64,000 nt of DNA from Ramazzottius varieornatus (GCA_001949185.1 BDGG01000002.1:1023481-1087480), one strand, 5' to 3'. Counted from the stretch's first letter, positions 11,733-23,144 are shown. The notes: generated from the sequence alone by a model not told the origin. Made by a program: numbers and translations.

Positions 11733-13875
11733 TTACTGGTTTGTGTAAATTACACGTCGAACCGACACCAGCTCGAGATCGGCAACCAACGCCGGTGGGT
11801 CAGGAGAAGCTACCGGAACTTCTCCATCGTTATCACTCTTCTACAAAGCGACTTACCGTCAACTTCCTCCTCACTTTGGCTAAAGGGCGTTCCGCAGGGA
11901 GGGGCGGGCGGGGAGCTCAGTCAGGTTACAGCTCACGATCGACTTACCGAGCGAGCTTTAGGCTTGGGCGTCTTGGCTTTCTTCTCTTCCTTACGAGCTT
12001 TCCTTTCGAACTTCTCCTTCATCTTTGTGGCTTTGCTGGCGGCTACTTCGATGTCTTCTTTGTGTCTTTCCTCCTTGTCGGGGTTGATGACTAGTTGCTC
12101 AGGGTTTTCCCATTTGGCCTTGTTTGCCGAAGCTGCACTGCGTTCTTTCAATTGCAGTAACTCATCCTGTTTACAAATGAAACCGGTCGTTGGATTTGTT
12201 CTCAAAAAGAGTATCTTCTGGCACCGTCATGTATTACCTTCTCCTGCTGGGTCTTATGGTCGTTTTCGTTGTAATGCTCGAACCGATCTTTGAGACTTGA
12301 GGCATTGGCTTTCTTGAGCGCATCCAGACCCAAATCGCTGAGTACGGCACCTGAAACATTGAGCCGAGAATGAACTTCACTTGCCGAACTCGGAATGATG
12401 TTGAAGGAGAAAACGGCAAAGGAGATGAGCTATAGATCGTTTTTTCTACGTGGCTCAAGGTTTCAAAAGGAGTCAAAAGCATTGAGAAAGTGGGCCTCTT
12501 GGAAGACAGAAAAATTCGACCAGATCGCTTTTTGAAGTGCCGCAGGCTCTTGTACAATCACGTGGAGAAGTGCGCCACTCAGGAGAATGATTTTGTCGAC
12601 TTTGTCGTCGGGCTTTCGTTTATTGGGAGAATCGCGTGCTGCGTAAAACTTACTCCTGATTACATCCGGGTTTTGAGCTTCAGGTTCATTCTCGACTGCC
12701 GCTTCTGCCGCAGTGGAGCTTGCATCCTTGACTTGCTTCTTGAACTCCTCGGCATCGTAGCCTTTCTTAACTTGTTGCCTTTGTTGATTATCTTGTTGGA
12801 AGGCAGCTTTCTGTACACAAGGCAACAGACGTTATGGCAAAGTTAACGCTAAAGTTAGCTCGTTTGTTTATTGCCGCAAGATGACTAATTACAACACAGC
12901 AAAGTGTTACGCGTAGACTTGTAGAGTCAGTACTTACGATGGAGGAAAGGCTGACTCCAATGTCAATCTTCTTCTTCTTCTTATGGTCCGATGCATCGGA
13001 ATCAACATTGGACTCACCGTCTTCGTCGCTCTCATCGGAAGACTCTTCCGGGGATGACTCATCCGAGACTGGTGCGGCTTTGCTGGGCTTTGGCGTCGTG
13101 CTTGTTGTTACTTTCTTTTCCTCCTTTAAAACATAAACCTAATGTCAAAAAATTCAGTCAGGTTTTACAGGTACTCCAGATAATCAGCCGCAGCTCATGC
13201 AATCCTCCTGCTTTTAGCTAAGATGTGGTTAACAACAGACACACCTTCCAACTCGCCGGTAACTACAGTTACAGTATTTGGGACGTCGGCGAACGTGTTA
13301 TCGTAGAGGTCTCATCAAGTGGCGTACTCTTCCGGCCATTAAGAATGACAGGGTGCACCCCTTGGGAAAACAACCACACTCCATCAGAACGTTTTTTCAA
13401 CTAGCCCACGTTTCCCTTGCTAATAGCTGCGGGTGTGCGCCACTTGATAACGATCTGAGGGAGTTCAGTCACTGACGTCCCATTTCACGGCGACATGAAC
13501 ATTGACGGCGCTTGACTGATGAACTAATTTGTTTTTCGCGACCACATGAACGAGTGAGGTCACCTCTTTGTCTGCAGGAGCCTGTGTGGCAGGAGCGCCA
13601 CCTTTCGCTGCAGTAGCCGGTGCTGCCCCCTTTCCTGTTGTTGCTGCGGTTGCCGCGGCAGCTGTGGATTTGGCATCATCAGTATCGTTGTCCTTTTTGG
13701 TGTCAGGAGTCTTCGCAGCCTCGGCTGCTGCTCTGGATCTGGCAGCTGGGGACCCTGTAGTTCCGTTTGATGGTGAAGAGGCTCCAGCTGGCCCGAAGGC
13801 GGCCTTGGCCGCAGCGATGTTCTTGGCTCCTCCTGGCGTTATCAGCGGCTTCTTCGCTCCCACCTTGTCAGCCAT
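11733..13875 (-). CDS. disordered, charged coiled-coil-like protein
   Basis: Six minus-strand exons, all with consistent phase: 13875-13564, 13123-12938, 12810-12654, 12350-12238, 12166-11948 and 11840-11733 (364 residues). The N-terminal ~104 residues are Ala/Gly/Lys/Thr-rich and disordered. Exon 2 is an acidic Ser/Glu/Asp block (PEESSDESDEDGESNVDSDA) followed by a KKKKK run. Exons 3-5 are Gln/Lys/Glu-rich and probably helical, with two similar motifs, ANASSLKDRFEHYNEN and ASKATKMKEKFERKARK. Exon 5 ends in a very basic stretch before a clean GTAAGT donor. No enzymatic or membrane domain is visible and there is no signal peptide, so it is cytosolic or nuclear. I do not recognise the family. 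Composition resembles scaffold or stress-type disordered proteins, but that is only compositional. The first donor (GTGACC) is the weakest junction. Confidence 0.7.
13316..13448. repeat. palindromic repeat pair (GTGGCGCAC family)
   Basis: Two decayed copies about 75 bp apart in an intron of the disordered-protein gene. The right arm of the second (GTGTGCGCCACTTG) is best preserved. Confidence 0.6.
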
Positions 13876-15343
13876 CCGGACTTGACTCTCTTGGACTTCC
13901 AGCAGAGGACGAAAAATAAGTGGGGTCAACCGAGTTTCGATAAAAAAGGATATTCCGGTCAAGCGTTATTCAAAGCTTGTGTAATTGTCCGAACAAATGG
14001 CAACAACGCAAGAAACCTGTCAGTTACGTGAAGGGGCACGAACTGTGGGAAAAAATCAACGAACCAGACTGTGCATAGGGAAGACTGGCCTATCGGAAAG
14101 TTATGAAAGGAGAAAAAGAACACGAAGCAGAAGTTACATGTGCAAGCACAGCAGTTCCAACTCTGTTGCGCTGATGTGTGTTCGTTGAGGAAGAAGTCAA
14201 CATGGCCGCTTATCGTACAGCCAGTTCTTCTCTCCTCCGATCCTCAACCAACCGTCAGTCGAGCTTCGTAATAGTGTTCTTCCACAATAACACCAGAAGC
14301 TAGCCATACGCAGTCTGCAGACGTAAGGAAGACGTACATAACCAAATTCTAGCTGGTAACTTAAGAGGGATATTTTTGAACTGGGCTAATTATAGCTTCC
14401 ACATCCGAAGAGTGCGCAGCTATGTGGTCTGAACCGTACGGTATGCGCAGCTTTGAACCACCATCAGCTCCGGAAACACACAGCTATGACGAAGACGGCG
14501 CAGCTTGTCGAGAGCGTTGGTTTTATGTGGAGATTGAAAAGGCGAGGGAAGCTTCGGAAAACTCAACCCTTGGTTCCTCTGTGAGCTGTGCCGCAGAAGC
14601 TGATGGGGTGTCATGTGTCTCTCAAGTTAAAGAGAAGAATGTGGCGAGAATGTTGTTTACTTGTTGCTTTGGACCCATAAATCTGTTAGTGACGCGTAGG
14701 TGGGTAAATATCCCAGAGGCTCTACTGTCAGTCGGTACATCCCAAAGAGAGGTGGATCATCGTGGGAAAGTATCCGAGTTCGCTATTCGACAGACCGAAG
14801 TTCTTGTGGATTTAACAAACACGATGATCAATTTTTCCAGAGTTTCGCAGAAGATATAGCAACAGCTAGAATTCAGAAGAGAAATCTGTATCGTTGGCTG
14901 AATCAAAATTATGCTATGGGATTTTGAGAAACGTCCGTATCACAGTTCAATGAGGAAAAAGGCGCTTCCAGCAGGAGAGCCAGCGAGAATTGTACATAGG
15001 GTTCCACGAGGATGGTCAGCTGTTCATGGTGTCTTCCCAGTTGCAATCTCTAGGCTTCAAGAAATGGTACAAGGCCAGGAACCTCGAGAAAATCACATCA
15101 GTAAGACGCGAGGGACTTGGATTATCGGATTCATGATGAACAGACAGAATCTTAAATACCTTGAAGGGTCTCCAGCCTTGGAGAACGGAGACTTCAGATC
15201 GGCTATTCGCACAGTGTTTTCATAGCTGCGGTATCTGGTGTAGCTCAAGCTTACCTACAAACCCACGGGGCAAGATTTTGCGCAGGGCTTCATGATCTCC
15301 AGAGAGCCACGGGGAAATTTTTGTGGCACAAAATAATTTGAAG
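13876..15343. other. intergenic stretch with ambiguous open frames
   Basis: Plus-strand frames at 14422-14859 (145 codons) and 14911-15225 (104 codons) are longer than chance neighbours, but they match nothing I know and show no splice structure or promoter. They may be relics of a mobile element. Confidence 0.3.
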
Positions 15344-16848
15344 TTATTCACGTACGGCGCGTCGAATTTCGTCCTCCGTCAAGGTCGTCATCTTTTCCAA
15401 ATGCGAATGCATCTGAGGTATCTCCGTCAACGATATGTCATTGTAGGCTATAACAGGTAATTCTGAATTGAGGTATGCTTCTACAACATATTCTGGAGAG
15501 AGGGAAATATTCATACCGCTGACGTAACCGACCGCAACATCGTCAGACAAGCCCGTCAGACGGCGACACACGCCTTCCAGTCCGTTTCCTCCCGACATCC
15601 GGCTGACGTGCCGCTTCACTTTCTTCATTGCGGCTTTGGACAAACAAAAACCCGCTCCGCCTGTTCCGAATGAGAAAGCTACGAATGGTTTCTCGGTGGA
15701 CTTGCCGTCGCCCGTTATGACGTTCGTCAGTCTCGTTCGAGCCCGTGAACTCTTGCCCAGGTAGGAAGCTTCTTCTGCGTTGTAGCGTTCCAGAAGGCTA
15801 ACCAGGTTTGGTATGTTCACGTAGTTATCGTCATCGAAATGACAAAACCACCTAACGACGACAAGACAGAGCTACTTTGTAGTGCGAGTATCACGGAAGA
15901 CAAAATACTGTATTCCCCCGATATCACCGCGAAACGTGATACCCATGGCGCCACCTCCGAAACGTACATGGAGACGGCGGATAGGCGCGTATGTATGGAT
16001 GACGTACACCCTGTAGGTGGCGCCACGAGTAACAGGGTTCGCGAAGATACCGGGTAATACAGTAATACATTATCTGATTACGTACTGGGCGGCATCTCTT
16101 TCGGCATAGTACAAGTCGAACTCGCTCGTTTGCTTGCAGCACAGATCAGTCCTTGAAAATGTAAGGAAATTGAACGAGGAACTTGGTATTATCATGCTTG
16201 GAAATGACAAAGAAGCAAAACGTTCTGGTCTGCGTTACTTACTTGTTGTGGGAGCTTGGGCATTTGCTCTTGATCATTCTTCCACCAAGAATCTTGTTGG
16301 CAAAGTCGTCCACTGCGTCCGAAACAACAGCCACCTGAAAAGATGAGCAGCGCCCTTTATATGCCTCGTTTGCCAATGCGAGACATAATCATTATTTTAC
16401 AATTATTTACCTTGACGAGTGACCGGTTGTTGTTGGCCCTGATCTTCAGGGCCCCATGGATCCATGTCGTGATCAGCAGCTTCAGCCGCAGCTCGTGGTA
16501 CTTTTCCGTAGTCTTGATAGTGATAAATATAAAATTCCCCTCCATATGCCGGAAGTCTTGCGGACATTTCCGGACTTTCGCTGGTCCCTTCCTCCACAAA
16601 GGGCGTTTTGTAACCAGGCTGGTTCCGCCCAAATTCCGCTGAGTTTGCGTCGCCACGGGAAGATCCTTCTCATTCGTTACAAGTGCTTTCAGCTTATTTC
16701 TCACCGGTTCATAATGTAACAGCCCAAATAATCCAAGAACAAGCACAGCAATTAACAAAAGAAATCGTAGGTTGAAGAGGCCTTGACGCCGCATACCGCT
16801 CGTCATCTCACTCCGTGCTCTACCAGGAAACAACGGTGCGCGGATCAT
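15344..16848 (-). CDS. fng: Fringe-like beta-1,3-N-acetylglucosaminyltransferase
   Basis: Four minus-strand exons: 16848-16411, 16334-16243, 16151-16086 and 15851-15344 (367 residues). It is a type II Golgi membrane enzyme. After a short N-terminus comes one hydrophobic anchor (LRFLLLIAVLVLGLFGLL), then a stem, then the catalytic domain. Diagnostic Fringe blocks are ITIKTTEKYHELRLKLLITT, SEFDLYYA, WFCHFDDDNYVN with the metal-binding DDD, FSFGTGGAGFCLSKAA, and the closing QMHSHLEKM. The family adds GlcNAc to O-fucose on EGF repeats of Notch and so tunes ligand choice. A second in-frame ATG at 16806 could be the true start. A TATA-like ATATAATAG about 50 nt upstream supports the first. Length and residues look intact. 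Confidence 0.9.
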
Positions 16849-16888
16849 TCACTTCCTCCTGTCTCAGGAGATATGTCGCAGCTGCTTG

Positions 16889-16901
16889 TGAAACTATTAT
16901 A
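16889..16901 (-). promoter_or_regulatory. TATA-like box of fringe
   Basis: The minus strand reads GCATATAATAG just upstream of the ATG at 16848, which would imply a very short leader. Confidence 0.35.
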
Positions 16902-17269
16902 TGCAAAGCAGACTGGAAGGAATTAAAAGCCGTTGATCAAGTCTTCACGTCAGTCTGCATAAACTGCACGGAAAGTGTCTGCCCCAGATTCCATCAACAA
17001 GACGATACCAGCCGACTTCCCGGCACTTCCTTATCGACGCTCAACATCGCCGCACGATCAATCTTATCAGAATTTAACCACAACCGAATTTCAATTTACA
17101 CTTTACTTTGCATTTTATGTTCCAGAAATAGACACACTCCATTCTGCTCAATAAAGATTCCAATAAATTATCAAAACAAAATAATATCACAAGAGAAAAA
17201 AACGACACCGACAACACACTCAAAATATCCCAAATAAAAATTCGAAAATGGACATAAAGAAAGAATAGA

Positions 17270-20200
17270 CTATTCTGCGGGTTGTAGTAGTGACTTACCA
17301 GTCATCTCTTCAGGTTTACCCAGTTCGAGCAAGTCTAGCACAGTGGGCGCTACATCGCCCAGAGTTGAATTGTAGTCGGCTGGCTGTGCCGCAAACCTCC
17401 TTTGTGTATTGGCCATTATGAATGGAACTACAATTCACACCAGGGGGAATTCGGCCTAGCATTGTTTCTTCCTTCAGAAATGAGAAAAGCCGTGGTTCAA
17501 ACTTACCTCTGTTCGTGGTGTGGGCTGTATGAGGATTTCCCTCGGGACTGAGCATCTGTTCAGCGTTACCGTGGTCCGCCGTCACCAATAAGATGAAGCT
17601 GGTCTGCTTGCAGGCTTCGTACACTCTTCCAATTGCGAAATCTGGAAGATTTCAGTCAGTTGGTTAGCGATCTTTAGCGGCTGGTGAGAAAAATGAGGGA
17701 AGAGACGGCAGCTCGGCCAACAAACCCGGCACAACTGTTTTCTCAAAGCTGCGCGCATCTTCGGTGTTATTAGCTGAGAGCGTGCGCCACTTCGGGAGCG
17801 GTCCTGTCGAGTCTGTTTGTCTTCTAAGTAACGCACGACTTCCGTGTTTGCCGCCGGGACCATGCGCCACTTGGAAAAAAACGATGCTGTCGAGATCGTC
17901 TGTTTTCTGAGATGCCGCATTTTTCGTTGTTATTGGCTGGTGCGCCACTTGGAAATCACAATCTTGTCTAGCTTTTCTATTCTCCGAAACTGGCGCATGT
18001 TCTCGGTTTCATTGGCTGGAAGCGTGCGCCACTGGAAAAGCGATCTTGAAAAGTTCAGGTCTCAGATGCTTACCTGTAGCTTCCACGGCTTTGACAGCGG
18101 CATCATAAACTCCAGTATGGCCCACCATGTCAGGTGGGGCAAAGTTACACATGGCGAAGCGATAATGACCGGATACCATTGCTTCGATCATCTGCTACGA
18201 GACTATCGATCAAATATGCTCAGTACGAAACGGGAGGAAAACGAGATCTTATGAGAGATGATTACCTTGTCTGCTACTCCAGCACAGCTCATTTCCGGTT
18301 TCAGATCGTAGGTGGCGACTTTGGGTGACGGTACCATGCATCGGTCTTCCAACTCGACTGTCTTTTCTTTGCCGCCGTTGAAGAAGAAAGTTACATGAGC
18401 ATACTTTTCCGTTTCTAGCACAGAAGAAAATTTCAGCCAGTTGCAAAAGAATTCCAAAAGCGACGGTCGCAATATGGCATGATTTGATTATTTATTCGTT
18501 CAATTTTGTCGTCCTTTCGGGAATTAGGGGATTGAGCTATGGAAATAAGTCGAACCTGCGCAATGGAACTGTGGTATCTTTTTGGAGGAGAGCCATTCGG
18601 AAAGCGTGTTCTCGGTGTTGGCCGGCGGGTACATCAGCGGAAGAGGCCATGCAGCATTGTACTGCGTCATGCACAGAACATACTGCAAAGAAAAACCAGA
18701 ATTTTATGGGAGAAAACCGTGGAAGAACTACGTAATTCAGTGCATGAGAAGGTGAAGTAGCCAGCTTACGAGATTTTTCGGAAAGTTGTCCGTTTCGAAA
18801 TTTCTTTTTACGCCGAAAGTCTCCACAATTTCTCTCATACGATCCGACCGGTAGTTGAAAAAAACTAACGTGTCGTTATCTGCAAACAAAAGTCCTTCGT
18901 GAACATGGCGTCAATCAGTTTAGAGAGAAAATATTTGCGAACGGGAACGCTTGCCTTGAATGCGAGATGCGTTGTCAGCGACAATGGGAGTCAAGAACTC
19001 GTCCGTTTGTCTTCCTCCCTTCTCTGGCATATTATACCTTCTGTCGATTGCCTAATGCAATCAACCTTCACACATAGAAAGCTACAAGTGAGAGAATCTT
19101 CTTACCTGGAGTATTTCTTCGCCATTAGCGACTTTCTCGCCGGTTCCTGCCACCAGGCCGTCATACGCTGTCTTTATTCTCTCCCAACGCTTGTCCCGGT
19201 CCATAGCGTAGTATCGCCCAACAGCTGTGGCTACTTCACCGTACTGGATGGAAGCCATATGGTCCAAAAGCTGCCTCAGGTATTGTGCTAACACGAAGAA
19301 AACCATTGTCGAATATCTGACGAAAATCCAACCGTGATTGCGCTGGCAAACGAACTCCATAAGACTGATTTTCCAAGTGGCGCACATTCTCGATGTCAAT
19401 GGATCGTGCGCCGCTGGAAAAGATCGATCTTCGAGTTCGTTCGTCGAGCTTCCATTTCGTGTTTATCGCTACTGATCACTTACTTGCGCTTGTCGGAGCA
19501 GTGTCTCTTCCATCGCCGAAGAAATGTACGATCGCTCGCGGAACTTGTGCAGCTTTGGCGCCTTCGAGAAGAGCCATGAGATGCAAGATGTGCGAATGGA
19601 CACCGCCGTCGCTGACCAAGCCCAAGAGGTGCAGGCGTCCTCCCTTGCTCTTTGCGTTCTCGCAGGCCTTCCTGAATTCAACATTATGTCCCAGTTTCTT
19701 GCTGTCCATGTCCAAGTTAATACGGACGATATCCTTCAAACAGAAAATCATATCTAACTAACCGTTTCCTGACTCGATGCTCGAGGGGACTGATGTTACC
19801 GCAGCAGGCTGAGGTAAATTCAGGCTTAGTCAACAGCCTGACTCGAGAAGTGGGACTCGTTGGGTTATTCGGGAATGTTTTTGCCTGTGGGTTAGTACTA
19901 TTTTTTTCGCGTGGTTTGGGTTTCCGGTCACGTGATCGCTGGATCTCGTTCCCTATGGGGAATTTGGGGGAGATGTGAACAACAACGTTGTTCAGAGGAT
20001 GTTTTTGAGTAGGTCCGACGGATTTTGTTTCCGTAGGCGAAGGAAACATTATAAACTTTCCTTCCTCATGCATTCTTAAGCCTTAAATTTCGGTGAGAAA
20101 GAACCTAATTCTGAAAATCAACCTGGACCATGATATGATGGCCCATGAGGTGCAAACCATGTGTTTTCGGTTACCCTGTTAAAGCGGACTGGGTTGCCAG

Positions 20201-20529
20201 CGAACGGCCAACCAAACCATTCTTTACCTGGAAGACTGCCCGTCCAGCTCCGATGTTCAAATGTCCGACTTCGCTGTTGCCCATCAGTCCTGCCGGTAAT
20301 CCTACTGCCAAACCGGAAGCATCCAGTGTTGTGTACTGCTCCCCATTCGTCGATAGACCGCTCATGACGGGTGTATTGGCATTGAGAATGGCATTTCCTG
20401 CAGGGGACAAAACGATAAATTTGGGGAGTATAAAGTTTCGGAAAACCGGCACGTACCGGTTTTCTCCTCCGACAGGCCCCATCCATCGATAACAATCAGG
20501 CAGACCTTTGTTTCACCGCTAGAAGCCAT
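17270..20529 (-). CDS. ipgm: 2,3-bisphosphoglycerate-independent phosphoglycerate mutase
   Basis: Eleven phase-consistent exons: 20529-20457, 20397-20228, 19733-19484, 19287-19106, 19018-18955, 18879-18770, 18682-18556, 18414-18266, 18191-18074, 17641-17507 and 17427-17270. The product is 511 residues, normal for the family. It interconverts 3- and 2-phosphoglycerate in glycolysis with two divalent metals and a phosphoserine intermediate. Visible motifs are VIDGWG (metal Asp), [16 protein letters not shown] (catalytic Ser), [39 protein letters not shown] and TADHGNAE, then the usual C-terminus EEMTGKSLL. All key residues are present. One intron uses a GC-AG boundary (donor at 18954). Among animals this enzyme class is known from nematodes and some other invertebrates but is absent from vertebrates. 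Introns hold five palindromic repeats. The gene is divergent from the SOD at 20.83 kb. Confidence 0.93.
17730..18052. repeat. tandem array of four palindromic repeats
   Basis: Four units of about 80 bp sit in one intron of the mutase. Right arms GCGTGCGCCACTT, ATGCGCCACTTGG, GTGCGCCACTTGG and GCGTGCGCCACTGG are spaced regularly, each followed by an A-run and a CGATCTTGTCGAG-like tail. Left arms are more decayed. Confidence 0.75.
19369..19422. repeat. palindromic repeat, single copy
   Basis: Left arm CCAAGTGGCGCAC, right arm GTGCGCCGCTGG, in a mutase intron. The tail GATCGATCTTCGAG matches other copies. Confidence 0.7.
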
Positions 20530-20830
20530 TATTAACGGGATCACTGCAGACGGGAAGGAAACGGTAGTAGCGCAGATTCTGTTCCCTTGAAAATAGAAAT
20601 CGCCCAGTTGAAGAAAACTTCATCAATCAAGGCAGCTGATTCTGACGTCAGGACGTATTCCATAAGCGTGATGTCACCATACAGGTTCAATCAACAATCA
20701 ATCATCCGATCTCATTCCATGTCTTTTGAGTGCAAACTGCATAGTTGCAAACAGCATTTCAGACTTCTTCAGTTCCTGGCTTCGGCCTCTCCCGATCTGC
20801 TTTTCTCCTGCAATCTGCTGCAGAGGTAGA
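20530..20830. promoter_or_regulatory. shared divergent promoter region, mutase/SOD
   Basis: Only 301 bp separate the start codons of the minus-strand mutase and the plus-strand SOD. Both promoters and leaders must lie here. I see no clear TATA box. One CCAT/TGACGTCA-like block occurs at 20643-20650 (CTGACGTCAG), a possible CRE/AP-1-type site. Confidence 0.5.
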
Positions 20831-21777
20831 ATGCCAATCAAAGCCGTGACTATTTTAGCCGGGGACTCTCCTGTGAAGGGTCAGATATTCTTTGAACAAG
20901 CGGGACCTGGACAACCGGTGAAGATCACAGGAGAGCTGCACAACCTCACTCCGGGTGAGCAGCTTCCACTGTCTTTGTTCATGAAAACAAGCCTTCTGGC
21001 GAGGTCCAAGTGGTCGGAAAAACACGCTGCGTTTGAGTGATTATTTCTGTTTGTTTTCAGGTGAGCATGGCTTTCATATCCAGTAAGAAAGACGTTTTAC
21101 TGTCCGGCTGGTATTTATACGTGGCATGAGCCGAGACGTCATGCGTGGTTCTCGTATTGCCTGCCCCTGTATGATGAAATGTCCAGTCCGCGATGACGTC
21201 ATGCGTGGCTCTTCGCTGAACACGGTTATGTTATTTCGAATGCACCGTTTAGGGTTTGATGCCGATTGTGTATTCACTTTCTCATTTCAGCGAGTTCGGT
21301 GACCTGACAAATGGATGCACTAGTGCTGGTGCTCATTTGAACCCCTACAAGAAGACCCACGGAGCACCTCAAGATACGGAACGCCATGTTGGCGATCTCG
21401 GAAATATAACTGCTGACGGTAATCTGAATAAGTGCTTATTTTTTTCGAACTGCTCTGAAAATTACGGCGTGCAATACCTTACTAGATCACAAGGTCGATC
21501 TTTTTTTTAGCTGGTGGAAACGTAAAGCTGCAGTCGGAGGACAAGATAATTTCTCTGGAAGGGCAGAACTCCATCATTGGGCGAGCCTTGTAAGGAGCAG
21601 GGGAATTCGTAACAGTTCAGTCCAAGTAATTATATATTGTACCAAATTTGTGCTTTTAGAGTTGTACATGAAAAGAATGACGATCTGGGTAAAGGTGGAA
21701 ATGAAGAAAGCAAAAGGACGGGCAACGCTGGAGGGAGGCTAGCTTGTGGGGTGGTTGGAATAAAGAAGACTGAATGA
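20831..21777 (+). CDS. Sod1: Cu/Zn superoxide dismutase, cytosolic type
   Basis: Five plus-strand exons begin at the ATG at 20831, which opens [17 protein letters not shown], and end at TGA 21775-21777. There is no signal peptide, hence cytosolic. Copper and zinc ligands are all visible: GEHGFHIHEFGD spans the first intron junctions, AGAHLNP and KKTHGAP follow, then RHVGDLGN with the zinc Asp, and [13 protein letters not shown]. The disulfide cysteines (NGCTSAG and RLACGVVG) and the active-site Arg (GGRLACG) are present. It converts superoxide to peroxide and oxygen. Introns are short and GT-AG (donor at ~20958, acceptor before GTGAGCATGG, and so on). The C-terminus is short (GVVGIKKTE). The 24.0 kb gene is its tandem, secreted paralogue. 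Confidence 0.9.
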
Positions 21778-21930
21778 CTTCTGGTTTCTTCAGGTGACTT
21801 TTCTCTACTCTGAATTATTGGCGGATGAATTTGTTGATGAAAAGTGAATCTCATGCCTTGGATCCTTGCGGTGAATTTACAGTTTGTAATAGACGATTTG
21901 AAAGCACGGCAAACAAATTCGACAAGATCG

Positions 21931-21988
21931 TTTTCCCGAGTGGCGCACGTTGCCAGTGTGAACTGCCATTGGCGTGCCCCATTTAAGA
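21931..21988. repeat. palindromic repeat, single copy
   Basis: Left arm CCGAGTGGCGCACG is good. The right arm is degraded to GCGTGCCCCATTT. It lies in the spacer after the first SOD. Confidence 0.55.
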
Positions 21989-22459
21989 AACGATCCCGTT
22001 ACGTGTGGTTGGTGTGCTTTCAGTTTAATACTCATTCCGACAGTAGGGACCGCTACGAGGTTTGTTTCTTTGTTGCCGATCTCCTGTTCCGACTTTATTT
22101 CTCCGTTGGCTTCTACACAAACGTTTCTGTCCAAAACTCCAGTAAAACATTCAAATCTGAAACTTGTGTGCGGTGTACACGCACCTGGCCTAACAATGGG
22201 CCGGGACACAATTACGAGCCACCCGGGTTTTTTTCCAGCTAGCTAGGGGAGTCACACGAGTTACTGATCGCCGAAATAAACGGGTGGCCCATAGGTGTGT
22301 CCCGGTTCATAGTTAGGCTCGGTGTGTGGATTAAAAATGATACTAATTTCAGTTTCAGAAAACGAAGTTCATTCCTCCAGACGAACAGCAAGTCAGACGA
22401 CCCATGTCAAACTAGAGTACCTCTGCTGTTCTTGAATCTTGATCGTTCTCGATATCCTT

Positions 22460-23093
22460 GGTTTATTTGACTCTGATGGAGTTGGGCTTTGGGTCCAGTG
22501 CGTCGGCCATGGTGAAGAGCTTGGCACGAACGTTCTTGTCCGAAATGGTAACTTTCCTGTATTCCCTATAAAGTTCTGCGCAACCATGTGACGTGCCCGT
22601 AAATATCTTCTGATAGGGATAGTAACGCAATTGTGTCTTCAGTCAAAGACACTCGCCACTCAAGCAATAAGTAGGGGGTGCTTGACAATGCTATGCGCTA
22701 CAATCATTCAATCAGCTCGTTGTAGAGTAAAAAGTACCGCGGGTGTGAGTCGTTTGCATGCCGCGTGACTGCGCAGGAACTTTCGAGGGAATACAGTACT
22801 TGTCGGAAGAAAGAAATTTAGTTTCAAGAGTTCGCAGTCCGAAAAAATCTCAACAGTGTCAGAGGAAAAGTTTGCTTACCGTTTCTGGTTTCGTCGGGGA
22901 ACTTTCCCTCGTCTCCAGCGAGCTTCTTTGCGGTCTTTCTGATCAACGAATACAAACTGTGTTCTTCGGTTTTTTCCTCAGCTGCTTCGTCAGCTGCTTG
23001 GGCGTCCGACAATCATACTGTGACATCTTCATCCAGGATCTTCTTTGCTAGCTTCCAGCCTTTCTTCAGCACAGCCAGAATTTCTCGTGCCTT
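22460..23093 (-). pseudogene. unidentified two-exon gene with in-frame TGA
   Basis: Minus strand. A coding-like block (KAREILAVLKKGWKLAKKIL, then DEDVTV) runs in frame into a TGA and continues in the same frame as LSDAQAADEAAEEKTEEHSL through KFPDETRN to a GTAAGC donor near 22880. A second exon, preceded by GCGCAG, keeps phase and reads ELYREYRKVTISDKNVRAKL, then FTMADALDPKPNSIRVK and a stop (TAA) near 22465. The exact phase match and low-entropy helical composition suggest a once real cytosolic protein. The internal TGA and lack of an ATG suggest a pseudogene or an unseen upstream splice. I recognise no family. Confidence 0.45.
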
Positions 23094-23144
23094 TATTCTC
23101 GTGCGGGACGTCGGCAAATGAATGGCTACTATCGTTATCACCGC

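Noticed and set aside
13568-13885. 105-codon plus-strand Ala-rich frame
   Set aside because: It is the antisense shadow of exon 1 of the minus-strand disordered protein, whose frame has a start, donor and continuation.
14422-15225. Long plus-strand frames near 14.4-15.2 kb
   Set aside because: No similarity, splice pattern or promoter, and competing frames of like length overlap.
17270-17299. Extra intron at the end of the mutase gene (GTAAGTC...CCCGCAG)
   Set aside because: Reading straight through gives [10 protein letters not shown] and a stop, which is the normal family C-terminus.
17730-18052. Regularly spaced palindromes suggesting a CRISPR array
   Set aside because: The DNA is eukaryotic, repeats are imperfect and lie in an intron, and the spacers resemble each other. 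No cas gene is present.
23005-23015. In-frame TGA read as selenocysteine
   Set aside because: No selenoprotein context, no SECIS-like hairpin that I can see, and two other genes nearby have TAA stops in the same situation.
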